From Streptomyces sp. NBC_01288 (GTDB taxonomy: Bacteria > Actinomycetota > Actinomycetes > Streptomycetales > Streptomycetaceae): DNA of 64,000 nucleotides. The stretch is taken from contig NZ_CP108427.1 of assembly GCF_035982055.1 (NCBI RefSeq), positions 1,426,001-1,490,000 of the forward strand, in the 5' to 3' direction. This document shows positions 8,200-18,024 of the stretch, one piece after another. The notes under the pieces are model-generated. The model saw only the letters and a list, made by a program, of their open reading frames with translations. It was not told the DNA's origin and searched no databases. How positions within the stretch are numbered: position 1 is the first letter of the stretch; each line of letters begins with the position of its first letter. The position numbers were made by a program, and so were the translations under genes.

Positions 8200-9441
8200 C
8201 TAGAAGCGCGCTCTCCTGGACGTGTCGAAATCAGCGCCCTTGCCAGAAACCGTGTCCTTGACGAACACGATCCCGTCGGTGTCGGCCAAGTGCGCGGGGT
8301 CCAGCGGGGCGTAGCCGTACCAAGGGGAGACGCGAGGGACAGGTGTCGTATCCGCGAGCGCGCCGGCCAGTCGGCGGGTGTCGACGAGGCAACGCTCGTG
8401 CGGGAGCGCGTACAGCAGTCCCTCGACGGTGTCCGGTGGCGGGGCGTCCACTCCCTGGTGGGGGATCGTGCCGAGGGCGGTGGCAAGGAAGGCGTACTCC
8501 TCTCCGATGCGGGCGGCGACGATCGCACCGGCGCTCCACCACTCCACAGGCAGGCCGCCCATCCGCATCGTGCTCCGGTTCCGCTGGAGGTGACCGTTGT
8601 GGGCGTTCACCAGCGTCGGGCTCCGTTCGGCTACGGCGAGCAGGTTGGCGGCCATCATCGAGTCCCGCAGGGCGACCAGTCGTGCCATGCGGCTCGGTGA
8701 CGGGTCGGCCATCGCGAAGTGGTAGCGCAGCAGCCCGACCGCGGTGCGTCCGTACAGCCGCGCCCGGTGCCACTCGTCCGGTGTGGACGTGGCGACCAGT
8801 TGTGGCGTCTGGGCGTCGAGCAGGGCCGTCAAGTCATCGGCGAGCAGGCGGAGTTGCCTGGCGTCGGGCGTCTGCCCCACGGACCGGGACGGGTCCGTCA
8901 TCGCGGCGCTGTCGGTCCACCGTTCGTCGGCGCCGAGCAGTCCGTCGAGGGTTTCCGCGGTGCAGGGAAGGAGAGCCGCGTCGACCCTGGCGGTGAGGTA
9001 GGTGTGGAGTGCGGCGAGGGCCTGCCGGGGGCTCGCGGCGCCGGTGATCTCCAGCGGGCCGTCGAAACCGGCGAACCGCACCCGCTCGGACTCGGACCGG
9101 CCGTCGTTGAACGCGCGCATCCAGCGCACCAGTTCGCGGTTGGCCGCGAAGGCGCCCCACTCGTGGCTGAAGCCTCGCTCCATGACCTCGTCGAGGGTTC
9201 CCGTGCCCGAGGTGACGTGGTCGTCCACGACCAGGCCCATCAGGCAGTCGCTTTCGAGGGCGATCGTGCGGTAGCCCTCGTGCTCGACGAAGTGACGGAA
9301 GAGTTCGTTCCGTATGTCGAGCAGAACGTCCTCGCCGTGGGTGGGCTCACCCAGGGCGAGCAGCCGTGGCCTGGTCGGGAGCAACCTCATGACGGCGGCG
9401 GGGTCGACGGCGTGGACGGCAGCTGTGATACCTGGAGTCAT
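8200..9441 (-). CDS. Erythromycin esterase family protein
   Basis: This 413-residue protein belongs to the erythromycin esterase/EreA-like superfamily. Members hydrolyse macrolide lactones or act on other esters, and many have unknown substrates. The family core is visible: LGEPTHGE near residue 32 with the conserved His and Glu, ALESD near 62, and the late block NAHNGHLQRN near 285. Its start codon at 9441 directly follows a perfect palindrome. The divergent MerR-type gene begins 59 bp away, so ligand-controlled expression is likely. Whether macrolides are the substrate cannot be decided here. Confidence 0.85.
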   Translation of the reverse strand: MTPGITAAVHAVDPAAVMRLLPTRPRLLALGEPTHGEDVLLDIRNELFRHFVEHEGYRTIALESDCLMGLVVDDHVTSGTGTLDEVMERGFSHEWGAFAANRELVRWMRAFNDGRSESERVRFAGFDGPLEITGAASPRQALAALHTYLTARVDAALLPCTAETLDGLLGADERWTDSAAMTDPSRSVGQTPDARQLRLLADDLTALLDAQTPQLVATSTPDEWHRARLYGRTAVGLLRYHFAMADPSPSRMARLVALRDSMMAANLLAVAERSPTLVNAHNGHLQRNRSTMRMGGLPVEWWSAGAIVAARIGEEYAFLATALGTIPHQGVDAPPPDTVEGLLYALPHERCLVDTRRLAGALADTTPVPRVSPWYGYAPLDPAHLADTDGIVFVKDTVSGKGADFDTSRRARF

Positions 9442-9443
9442 AC

Positions 9444-9472
9444 CTTCAACGCTATCGTTGAAGCAACGGTTG
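9444..9472. promoter_or_regulatory. Operator palindrome between esterase and MerR genes
   Basis: CTTCAACG-CTAT-CGTTGAAG (9444-9463) is an inverted repeat with perfect 8-bp arms. It is followed directly by a further CAACG-GTTG element up to 9472, so CAACG-type half sites alternate four times. On the minus strand the arm supplies GAAGG, the likely Shine-Dalgarno of the esterase gene, two bases before its ATG. A protein bound here would cover both the ribosome site and the promoter region. Confidence 0.65.
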
Positions 9473-9499
9473 AGACTTTTGGTCGACAGTGGCAGGACA

Positions 9500-10261
9500 G
9501 TGGAGCGAAACCCTCAAAGCAGCAGTCGTCTCAGGCCGGTCGACCTGGCGCGCGGGCACGGTCTGTCGACGCAGGCGGTCCGCAACTACGAAGCCGCCGG
9601 GGTCCTTCCGGCCGCCGAACGCTCCGCGCACGGCTACCGGACCTACACGCCGCGGCACGCTCGGGCCCTGCACGCGTTTCTCGCGCTCGTGCCCGGACAT
9701 GGCCACCAGACGGCCACGGCGATCATGCGGGCGGTCAACCGGGACGCCATCGAGGACGCGCTCCGGCTCATCGACGACAGTCATGTGCAGCTGCTCGACG
9801 ACCGCCGTACCCTCCAGGCGGTCGAAGCCGCGCTCCGTGACCTGCGACCCGTGCCGGAGGAGCGCGGTGACACGTTCGTCGGCCCGCTGGCGAGAAGGCT
9901 CGGCATCCGTCCGGCGACCCTGCGCACGTGGGAGCGCGCCGGTCTGGTCCAGCCGCGCCGCGACCCGCGGACGGGCTACCGGGTCTACGGCCCGGTAGAC
10001 GTACGCGACGCCCTTCTGGTCCACCAGCTCAGACGGGGCGGCCACCTGCTCGAACAGATCGCCCCGTTGATCGCCCAGGTCCGTTCCGCCGGAGGCGTCG
10101 CGCCGCTCGAATCGACGCTGCGCGACTGGCGTGCCCGCCTCTCGGCCCGCGGGCGCGCCCTGCTCACCGGCGCCGCCGCGCTGGACGCCTACCTCGGCTG
10201 TCCACCGGCGCCCGGAGAGGGCCCGAGCGTCTGTGCCACCGCCTCGTCGAGCACGGTCTAG
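9500..10261 (+). CDS. MerR-type regulator with two HTH domains (TioE-like)
   Basis: This 253-residue DNA-binding protein has two MerR helix-turn-helix modules. The first is near residues 10-60 (LSTQAVRNYEAAGVLP). The second is near 130-190 (LGIRPATLRTWERAGLVQP, then GYRVYGPVDV). This duplicated layout is known in TioE-family regulators. I chose the GTG at 9500 because GGCAGGA lies a few bases upstream. A longer frame extending to 9314 would run antisense into the esterase gene. It probably controls the esterase gene through the palindrome at 9444-9472. The stop codon overlaps the stop of the converging kinase gene by two bases. Confidence 0.85.
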   Translation: MERNPQSSSRLRPVDLARGHGLSTQAVRNYEAAGVLPAAERSAHGYRTYTPRHARALHAFLALVPGHGHQTATAIMRAVNRDAIEDALRLIDDSHVQLLDDRRTLQAVEAALRDLRPVPEERGDTFVGPLARRLGIRPATLRTWERAGLVQPRRDPRTGYRVYGPVDVRDALLVHQLRRGGHLLEQIAPLIAQVRSAGGVAPLESTLRDWRARLSARGRALLTGAAALDAYLGCPPAPGEGPSVCATASSSTV

Positions 10262-11190
10262 TGCGGGGTACCGACCGTCGAGGCCTCCGACTCCGCGACC
10301 TGGACCAGGAGTTCATCCCGCCCGATCGCGTCGATCTCCGTCGACGGCACCGTGCACGCGTACGCCCCGGCGATCGCGCCGTACCGGGCACACCGCTGCG
10401 GGGACTCCCCGTTCAGCCAACCGAAGAGGAAGGCGGAGGCGAAGGCGTCTCCCGCGCCGTTGGAGTCGACGACCGGTCTCCGGGGTGTGGTGGTCGGGAT
10501 GTGGGTCACCTCGTCGTCGGCCAGCAGATACGCGCCCTCCGCGCCCGCCGTGGCGACGACCAGCTCGGCCCGGCCGCGCTCGGCGATGGCGCGCATGGTG
10601 CGCTCGGGGTCTCCGGTCAGGGCGGTGGTGGAGAGGAAGACGATGTCGGCGGCGTGGGCGAACTCCGCCTGGTACGGGTTCTCGCCGTCCCAGTTGTGCA
10701 GGTCCGTCGAGATCGTCGTGCCGGACTCACGCAACAGCGGCAGGGCGTGGGCGCAGGGCTGGGTGATGGAGACGTGGGTGTGGCGGCTCGCCGTGGCGAG
10801 GGCGCGGACCGTGGGTTCCGGGAGGCGGTCGTCGGGGTGGGCGCGGGTCGCGTCGTAGAGGGAGAGGCGTCGGCCGTCGGGGCCCACGAGGTTGACCGCG
10901 CGCTTGGTGCCGGCGGGCTGCGGGACCTCGGTGAGCGGGATGGCGCGGTCGCGGTGCAGCGCGCGGACCAGGTCGCCCTCGGGGTCGGCGCCGAGCATGT
11001 CGAGGTGGTGGGTGCGCAGGCCCAGCGCGCTCAGGCCGAGGGCGACGAAGTCGCCGGTCTGGCCGGCGCGGGTGCGGATGCCGGGGTCGATCATGTAGCT
11101 GTCGGCGTACGGGAGCGGCAGTTCGGGGACGTGGACGATGGTGTCGACTCCGGCGCCGCCGAGGACGAGGACGTCGATGTCACGGCTCAT
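10258..11190 (-). CDS. PfkB family carbohydrate/ribokinase-like kinase
   Basis: This 310-residue sugar or nucleoside kinase transfers phosphate from ATP. The N-terminal glycine-rich LVLGGAGVDTIV and the substrate loop RAGQTGDFVALGLSALG are typical of the family. The C-terminal signature DSNGAGDAFASAF at about 245-257 contains the catalytic Asp and anion hole. I place the start at ATG 11190, which has AGGGAGA upstream, rather than the longer open frame to 11268. The substrate is not evident, and no transporter or pathway gene is adjacent. It ends tail-to-tail with the TioE-like gene. Confidence 0.88.
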   Translation of the reverse strand: MSRDIDVLVLGGAGVDTIVHVPELPLPYADSYMIDPGIRTRAGQTGDFVALGLSALGLRTHHLDMLGADPEGDLVRALHRDRAIPLTEVPQPAGTKRAVNLVGPDGRRLSLYDATRAHPDDRLPEPTVRALATASRHTHVSITQPCAHALPLLRESGTTISTDLHNWDGENPYQAEFAHAADIVFLSTTALTGDPERTMRAIAERGRAELVVATAGAEGAYLLADDEVTHIPTTTPRRPVVDSNGAGDAFASAFLFGWLNGESPQRCARYGAIAGAYACTVPSTEIDAIGRDELLVQVAESEASTVGTPH

Positions 11191-11328
11191 GACTCTCCCT
11201 GTCGGATGCGAGCAGCGAGTCAAGCAGGCGGCCACGATCACCGCAAGAGCTTGCGCAAGATTCAGCAACTCCTTTCAGGATGGGGCGAGTTGGGTCCGGT
11301 CAGTGTGAGGCGAGTCGGGTCCGGCGGT

Positions 11329-11808
11329 TCAGTCCCCGTGGTCGTACACCGTCACCGCGATCCCCCGCCGCACCAGCCGCTCGGTGATCAGCGGTTCGAC
11401 CCGTGACCACTTGCCACCCGCGAGGCCGCACCCGATGCGGGGCATGTGCACGGACGCGCCGAGATCTGCCACGCGGTCGGCCAGCAGGCCCAGCGCCGTG
11501 TCGATCGCCTCGTAGCGCACAGGGACGCCCTTGCTGCCGGTGCGTATGCCGCGCTGGCCGATCATGTTGGCGACCCACACATGGCGCTCCACCTGGACGA
11601 GTTGGACCGCTCCCAGGCCGAAGTCGTTGGCCGCGCGGTCCCGGTGCCAGGACCGGTACGCCTTCTCCGGTTCCGGCCAGCGGTGTGACAGCGCCAGTAC
11701 GAAGCCCTTCCCCCAGCCCCCGATGTCGTTGCAGACATGCGCGATCACCTTGACGCCCTTGACCGACGGAACGGTCGCGTCACCTCGGACATAGTCGATC
11801 TCCCCCAT
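11329..11808 (-). CDS. Macro domain protein (ADP-ribose-binding/processing)
   Basis: This 159-residue single macro domain resembles the ADP-ribose 1''-phosphate phosphatase or ADP-ribosyl hydrolase type. The pattern VIAHVCNDIGGWGKGFVLAL near residue 21 is the glycine-rich ligand loop with the conserved Asn. MPRIGCGLAGGKWS near 120 is the second loop. The start at 11808 follows GGTGGGTGTC. A frame extending to 11838 has no better signal. It is divergent from a MerR gene across 80 bp. A role in ADP-ribose metabolism or reversal of ADP-ribosylation is inferred from the family only. Confidence 0.85.
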   Translation of the reverse strand: MGEIDYVRGDATVPSVKGVKVIAHVCNDIGGWGKGFVLALSHRWPEPEKAYRSWHRDRAANDFGLGAVQLVQVERHVWVANMIGQRGIRTGSKGVPVRYEAIDTALGLLADRVADLGASVHMPRIGCGLAGGKWSRVEPLITERLVRRGIAVTVYDHGD

Positions 11809-11888
11809 GACACCCACCGTAGGCGGCACCACTGACAACGGGCCTTGCGCGGTTTCACAGTGTTGGTGAGACAGCGATACTGCTGCGT

Positions 11889-12635
11889 ATGACCACCGAC
11901 GCCGAGACTGATAGCGATGCCGATGCCGACGAGCCGACGCTCACGATCGACGAACTGGCCGCGCGGGCCGGTACGACGGTCCGTACGGTCCGGTTCTACA
12001 GCACCAAGGGGCTGCTCCCGCCGCCGGTGATCGGGGCGCGGCGGGTCGGGCACTACGGGCCGGAGCATCTGTCGCGGCTCGCACTGATCGAGGAGTTGCG
12101 GCACCAGGGCATGACACTGGCCGCGATCGAGCGCTACCTGGGGCAGCTGCCGCCGGACCTCAGCGCGCACGACCTCGCGATCCACCGCGCGGTGGTGGCC
12201 TCGTGGGCGCCGGACACGGTGGAGACCCTGGACCGGCGGGAGTTGGAGCGGCGGGCGGGCCGGGCGCTGAGCGAGGAGGACGTGGAGCGGCTCGTCGCGA
12301 TGGGCGTGGCCGGGCTCGACGGGGCCTCCTACCGCGTCGACTCCGGGCTGCTGCGGCTCGGCGTGCGGCTGCTCGACGTACCGGTGTCGCAGGAGGCGAT
12401 CCTCGCGTCCCGGAGCGTGCTGATCGAGCATTCCCGCGCGGCGGCCCACGAGTTGTCACAGGTGTTCCGCGGGGAGGTCTCCCAACGGGCCACGCAGGAC
12501 GTGAAGTCGCTGTCCGCGCACATGCAACCCCTGGTCGTGCAAGCCCTTCTGACGACCTTTCAGCGGTCGTTGCGGGAGGAGCTCCGTGAGTGGCTCAAGG
12601 GGGCGGAGGAGTCGCGGGAGTCAGAGGAAGGCTGA
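11889..12635 (+). CDS. MerR family transcriptional regulator
   Basis: This 248-residue regulator has an N-terminal MerR HTH at about residues 18-75 (TIDELAARAGTTVRTVRFYSTKG). A long helical effector region follows, without the Cys residues of metal-sensing MerR proteins. An acidic, repetitive start (DAETDSDADADE) precedes the HTH. The gene is divergent from the macro-domain gene and converges on the SDR gene with a 15-bp overlap of their 3' ends. The target and the ligand are unknown. Confidence 0.85.
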   Translation: MTTDAETDSDADADEPTLTIDELAARAGTTVRTVRFYSTKGLLPPPVIGARRVGHYGPEHLSRLALIEELRHQGMTLAAIERYLGQLPPDLSAHDLAIHRAVVASWAPDTVETLDRRELERRAGRALSEEDVERLVAMGVAGLDGASYRVDSGLLRLGVRLLDVPVSQEAILASRSVLIEHSRAAAHELSQVFRGEVSQRATQDVKSLSAHMQPLVVQALLTTFQRSLREELREWLKGAEESRESEEG

Positions 12636-13346
12636 GCCGCCCGACACGTTCAGCGTCTGCCCGGTCAGGAACCCGCTGCCCTCGTCGACGACGTACAGCA
12701 GCGTCGAGATCAGGTCCGACGGCTCCTGCGTGCGGGGGACGACCTGACCGTCCCGTACGTGCTCGAAGCCACCGTCCGCGCCGACCGTCCGCTCGGCCGT
12801 CCCGGTGCGCACCATGCTCGGCGCGATCGCGTTGACGGTGATGTCGTACGGCCCGAGCGCCGCGGCGAGTGACCTGGTGAAGCCGATCAGGCCCATCTTC
12901 GAGGCGACGTACGGCACCATCGTGGGCGGTGCGGTGAGGACGGCCGCGGAGACGATGTTGACGACACGGCCCCAGCCGGCGGCCTTCAGATACGGCAGGA
13001 CCGCGCGGGTCAGCAGGAACGGGGCCTCCAGGTTGACGCGCATGATCCGGCGCCATTCCGCGGGTGTGATCTCCTCGAAGGGGCACGACGGGTAGACACC
13101 GGCGTTGTTGACGAGGATGTGCAGGGTGCCGAACCGCTCGACGACGCGTTCCAACGCCCCCTGGATCTGGCCCTCGTCGGTGACGTCGCCGATCAACTCC
13201 ACGTAGTCCGGCACCTTTTCGGCGGTCTCCGGCTGCGCGACGAGGTCGAGTCCGGCGACCCGGTGGCCGTGCCCGGCGAGCGCGACGGCGAACTCCTGCC
13301 CGAGGCCCTGTGCCGCTCCGGTCACCAGGGCGGTACGTGTCTCCAT
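12621..13346 (-). CDS. SDR family NAD(P)-dependent oxidoreductase
   Basis: This 241-residue classical short-chain dehydrogenase has the cofactor motif TGAAQGLGQ at residues 9-17, NNAG near 87 and the catalytic YVASK near 155. I chose ATG 13346 because the cofactor motif then lies at the usual distance. The open frame extends further upstream but with poor coding character. It is divergent from an RbsCBA-type sugar transporter operon across 139 bp. It therefore probably oxidises or reduces the imported sugar or polyol, which is an inference from context. Confidence 0.88.
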   Translation of the reverse strand: METRTALVTGAAQGLGQEFAVALAGHGHRVAGLDLVAQPETAEKVPDYVELIGDVTDEGQIQGALERVVERFGTLHILVNNAGVYPSCPFEEITPAEWRRIMRVNLEAPFLLTRAVLPYLKAAGWGRVVNIVSAAVLTAPPTMVPYVASKMGLIGFTRSLAAALGPYDITVNAIAPSMVRTGTAERTVGADGGFEHVRDGQVVPRTQEPSDLISTLLYVVDEGSGFLTGQTLNVSGGSAFL

Positions 13347-13485
13347 GGGGCGAGTGTGACGACCCGTCACATGCACGGCAAGAGCGCATTTCACTCGCTG
13401 AAACGCCCTTGTTGCCGCCCGCGTCGGGTGAGCCCACGCTGCGGGGCGACACCAGCACCAGCCGTGATTACGGGAGCCGTGCCCG

Positions 13486-14535
13486 ATGACCGAGACCGAG
13501 CGTGCCGTGGACGACGCCGAGCGCGCCCGCGAACAGGGCGGCGGGCAGGGCCGGTTGGTGATCGTCAGGCGTCGACTCGGGCCGCGTCCGCGCCGGTTGG
13601 TCCGGGACGAGTTCGGTGTGCTGCTCGTGCTGGGGCTGCTGATCGCCGGGATCGGCATCCCGTACCCGGACTTCCTGGGCACGAACAACCTCCTGTCCAC
13701 GGCCCACAACTCCGTCTACATCTCGCTGATGGCGTGCGGCATGGTCTTCGCGCTGTCGATGCGCGAGGTCGATCTGTCCGTCGGCGGGACCTACGCGATG
13801 TGCCTGGTCGTCGGGGCGTTGCTGATCCGGGACGGCACCCCGCCCTGGCTCGCGGTGCCGGTGATGCTGGTCACCGGGATCGGGCTGGGGGTGTTCAACG
13901 CGCTGGTGACGACGCTGCTGGCGCTGCCGTCGTTCATCGTGACGCTGGGCACGCTGATGCTCTTCCGAGGTGTCGGGCTGGCGCTGGCCGACGGCAGGCA
14001 GATCACCGATCTCCCCCTGGACAACTCGTTCTTCACCTTCGCGGGCGGCGATCCGGGCGGGGTGCCGTTCGCGCTGTGGGTGCTGCTCGCGGTGATCGTC
14101 GTGCTGGCGGTCGTGCTGTCCCGGACGCGCTTCGGGGCCCGGGTGCGGGCGATCGGGTCCAACCCCGACGCCGCCGCGTTCAGCGGCATCCCGGTCGTCC
14201 GCACCCGCGTCCAGGCCCTCGCCCTCTCCGGGCTCACCACCGCGTGCGCCGCCGTCCTCGCGCTCGCCTTCTACGGCGCCGGGGACCCGACTCTGGGCCA
14301 GGGCTACGAGTTGCAGGCGATCGCCGCGTGCATCATCGGCGGCACTCCGCTGGCCGGGGGCCGCGGCTCGGTGGTCGGGGCGGTGGCCGGGGCGATGATC
14401 CTGTCGGTCGTCGCCTCCGGCCTGGTGTTCTTCGAAGTACCCATCAACTGGACGTCGTTCGCGACCGGCGGGGTGATCCTCGTCGCCGTCGCGGCCGACA
14501 GCGCGCTGCGCCGCACCGGACGCCGTCGCAGGTGA
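13486..14535 (+). CDS. Sugar ABC transporter permease (RbsC type)
   Basis: This 349-residue integral membrane protein has about ten hydrophobic segments. A cytoplasmic, Arg-rich N-terminal extension of about 45 residues precedes the first. Family features include the motif GGTYAMCLVVGALL and the late GAGDPTLGQGYELQAIAACIIGG, typical of BPD_transp_2 permeases for pentoses or autoinducer-type sugars. It is the first gene of a three-gene transporter operon (permease, binding protein, ATPase). The sugar is unknown. Confidence 0.9.
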   Translation: MTETERAVDDAERAREQGGGQGRLVIVRRRLGPRPRRLVRDEFGVLLVLGLLIAGIGIPYPDFLGTNNLLSTAHNSVYISLMACGMVFALSMREVDLSVGGTYAMCLVVGALLIRDGTPPWLAVPVMLVTGIGLGVFNALVTTLLALPSFIVTLGTLMLFRGVGLALADGRQITDLPLDNSFFTFAGGDPGGVPFALWVLLAVIVVLAVVLSRTRFGARVRAIGSNPDAAAFSGIPVVRTRVQALALSGLTTACAAVLALAFYGAGDPTLGQGYELQAIAACIIGGTPLAGGRGSVVGAVAGAMILSVVASGLVFFEVPINWTSFATGGVILVAVAADSALRRTGRRRR

Positions 14536-14602
14536 AGCCACCCCGTCGTCCAGGTCGCCCCGCGTTCAAGTCCCCCTGTGGTCCAGCCCTTTGGAGGCCG
14601 TG

Positions 14603-15664
14603 ATGCACCCCCGTTCGCGTACCTGGTCCGCGGCGCTCGGCGCCCTGGTCCTGCTGGCCACCGCAGGCTGCGGCAGCGGTTCCGGCGGCGGCGACGGCAG
14701 GCTGAAGATGGGGATCTCGGTCGCCAACATCTCCCTGAACTTCGCCCACGAGATGGTGCTGGGCGCGGAGAGCGCCGCGAGCCACGCGGGCAAGGTCGAC
14801 TTCAAGGCCGTAGGACCGCCCAACACGGACGGGCCCGCCGAGGTCCAGCTGTTCCAGAACCTCACCGCCGTCGCCAAGGACGGCATCGTCCTGGAGAACC
14901 TCGACCCGCCGATCTTCACCCGGCCCGCCGCACGCGCCGTAGACCAGGGCATCCCGATCGTCGCCCTGGACACCTCCCCCACCGACGGCAGCAAGGTCAA
15001 CTTCTATGTGGGGAACGACAATTACGCGCTCGGTGAGCTGATGGCGAAGGAGGCGCTGAAGCGGCTCGGCAGCAGCCCGAAGGGCCAGATCGTGATCGGC
15101 GTGCCCAACCCGGGGACGCCCGTGCTCGACAACCGGGCCAAGGGCATCTCCGACACGTTCAGGAAGGAGGCGCCCGGCGTCAAGGTCCTCGGCCCCTTCC
15201 AGACGTACAGCGATCCCGGCCAGAACTACAGCGCCTGGTCCGCGCAGGTGAACGCGCACCCGGACGCGCTCGCCTTCCTCGGCGTCGGCGACGCCGACAG
15301 CTACAACCTCGCCAAGATCAAGAAGGCCGAGCACGGGAAGTGGCTGACGGCCGGCTTCGACGTCGACCCGAAGACCCTGGACGCGGTGAAGGACGGCTCC
15401 AACTTCGTGACCATCGACCCGCAGCACTTCCTGAAGGGTTATCTGTCCACGGCGATGCTGATCGAGGCCGTGCGCGACAAGAAGGGGAAGCTTCCGGACG
15501 GTTGGTTCCTGTCGCCCGGCGGGGTCGTCGACTCCTCGAACATCGACGAGATCATCGCCCGGCAGAAGTCGGCGCGGGCGGCGTACGACTGGTACAAGCC
15601 GACGATCGACAAACTGCTCGGCGACGAGGCGGCCGACCTCAAGCCGCTGAAGGACGCGCGCTGA
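14603..15664 (+). CDS. Sugar ABC transporter substrate-binding lipoprotein (RbsB type)
   Basis: This 353-residue periplasmic-binding-protein family 1-like lipoprotein would capture the sugar outside the membrane. The signal peptide ends in a lipobox LLATAGC with the acylated Cys at residue 23. The mature part shows the type-I binding fold, with segments such as LDTSPTD and ITIDPQHFLKGYLSTAM. I chose ATG 14603 because GGAGG lies five bases upstream. It follows the permease gene by 67 bp and precedes the ATPase gene by one base. Confidence 0.9.
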   Translation: MHPRSRTWSAALGALVLLATAGCGSGSGGGDGRLKMGISVANISLNFAHEMVLGAESAASHAGKVDFKAVGPPNTDGPAEVQLFQNLTAVAKDGIVLENLDPPIFTRPAARAVDQGIPIVALDTSPTDGSKVNFYVGNDNYALGELMAKEALKRLGSSPKGQIVIGVPNPGTPVLDNRAKGISDTFRKEAPGVKVLGPFQTYSDPGQNYSAWSAQVNAHPDALAFLGVGDADSYNLAKIKKAEHGKWLTAGFDVDPKTLDAVKDGSNFVTIDPQHFLKGYLSTAMLIEAVRDKKGKLPDGWFLSPGGVVDSSNIDEIIARQKSARAAYDWYKPTIDKLLGDEAADLKPLKDAR

Positions 15665-15665
15665 C

Positions 15666-17168
<1,503 letters not shown>

Positions 17169-17186
17169 ACTTCGGCCCCGTGCCCG

Positions 17187-17927
17187 TCAGTCGGAGAGCA
17201 TGCGCGTGATCGCCCGCGCCGCCGCGCACAGGCGTGCCCCGATGCGGTCCACGTCCAGGCGACGGGTACCGCCGGTGACGGAGATCGCGGCGATCGGGCC
17301 GAGGCCGCGGTCAGGGGCGTAGACGGGGGCCGCGACCGCCGAGATGCCGATCTCGGCCTCCTCCAGGTTCACGCCGTAGCCGCGGGCCCGGGTCAGGGCG
17401 AGGTCGCGGGCGAGTTGGCCGGGGAGGACCAGGGTGCGCGGGGTGAGGCGGGGCAGGGTGCGGCGGGGCGGGCGCGGGTCCTGCGCGAGGAAGACCTTGC
17501 CGGTGGCGGTGCAGTGGGCGGGGAGGCGGCCGCCGGTGCGGGAGACGATCGGGGTGGCACGGCGGCCGGTGATCTTCTCCAGGAAGAGGGTGTCGGTGCC
17601 GTCCGGGACGGCCAGGTGGACGTTCTCGTGGGTCGCCTCGTGCAGATCGCCCAGATAGGGCAGCGCCACCGTGCGCAACTCCCGTACGGACGGCGCTGAT
17701 TGGCCGAGGACGAAGAGGGCGAGCCCGATGCGGTAGCTGCCTTCGGGGGTTCGGTCCACCAGGCCGAGCCGGGCCAGTTCGCCGATGAGTCGGTATGCCG
17801 TCGGCTTGGGCAGCCCGGTGCGCAGGGCCAGTTCGGCGAGGGAGAGCGCGGTCTCGGCATCGCCGCAGGCGCGCAGCAGCAACACCCCGCGCGCGAGTAC
17901 CGACTTCGGCAGCGGCCCGTCCGTCAT
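17187..17927 (-). CDS. IclR family transcriptional regulator
   Basis: This 246-residue regulator has an N-terminal winged HTH (LSLAELALRTGLPKPTAYRLIGELARLGL) and a C-terminal IclR effector domain with LPAHCTATGKVFLA and ISAVAAPVY. It converges on the sugar transporter operon and probably controls that operon or the linked SDR. I use the ATG at 17927. A TTG at 17963 would add 12 residues without a better ribosome site. Confidence 0.87.
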   Translation of the reverse strand: MTDGPLPKSVLARGVLLLRACGDAETALSLAELALRTGLPKPTAYRLIGELARLGLVDRTPEGSYRIGLALFVLGQSAPSVRELRTVALPYLGDLHEATHENVHLAVPDGTDTLFLEKITGRRATPIVSRTGGRLPAHCTATGKVFLAQDPRPPRRTLPRLTPRTLVLPGQLARDLALTRARGYGVNLEEAEIGISAVAAPVYAPDRGLGPIAAISVTGGTRRLDVDRIGARLCAAARAITRMLSD

Positions 17928-18024
17928 GGACCGATGGTGGTCGCTGTCGCACACGGGTGACAAGGTGTCGGTGACGGTGAGTCAGGAACCGCAATCGAAG
18001 CGGTACCTCGTCAAGGTCACTGCG

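Noticed and set aside
9314..9499. N-terminal extension of the double-HTH MerR protein
   Set aside because: It would run antisense into the esterase gene and through the operator. The residues are not coding-like, and a GTG with a ribosome site at 9500 fits the domain start.
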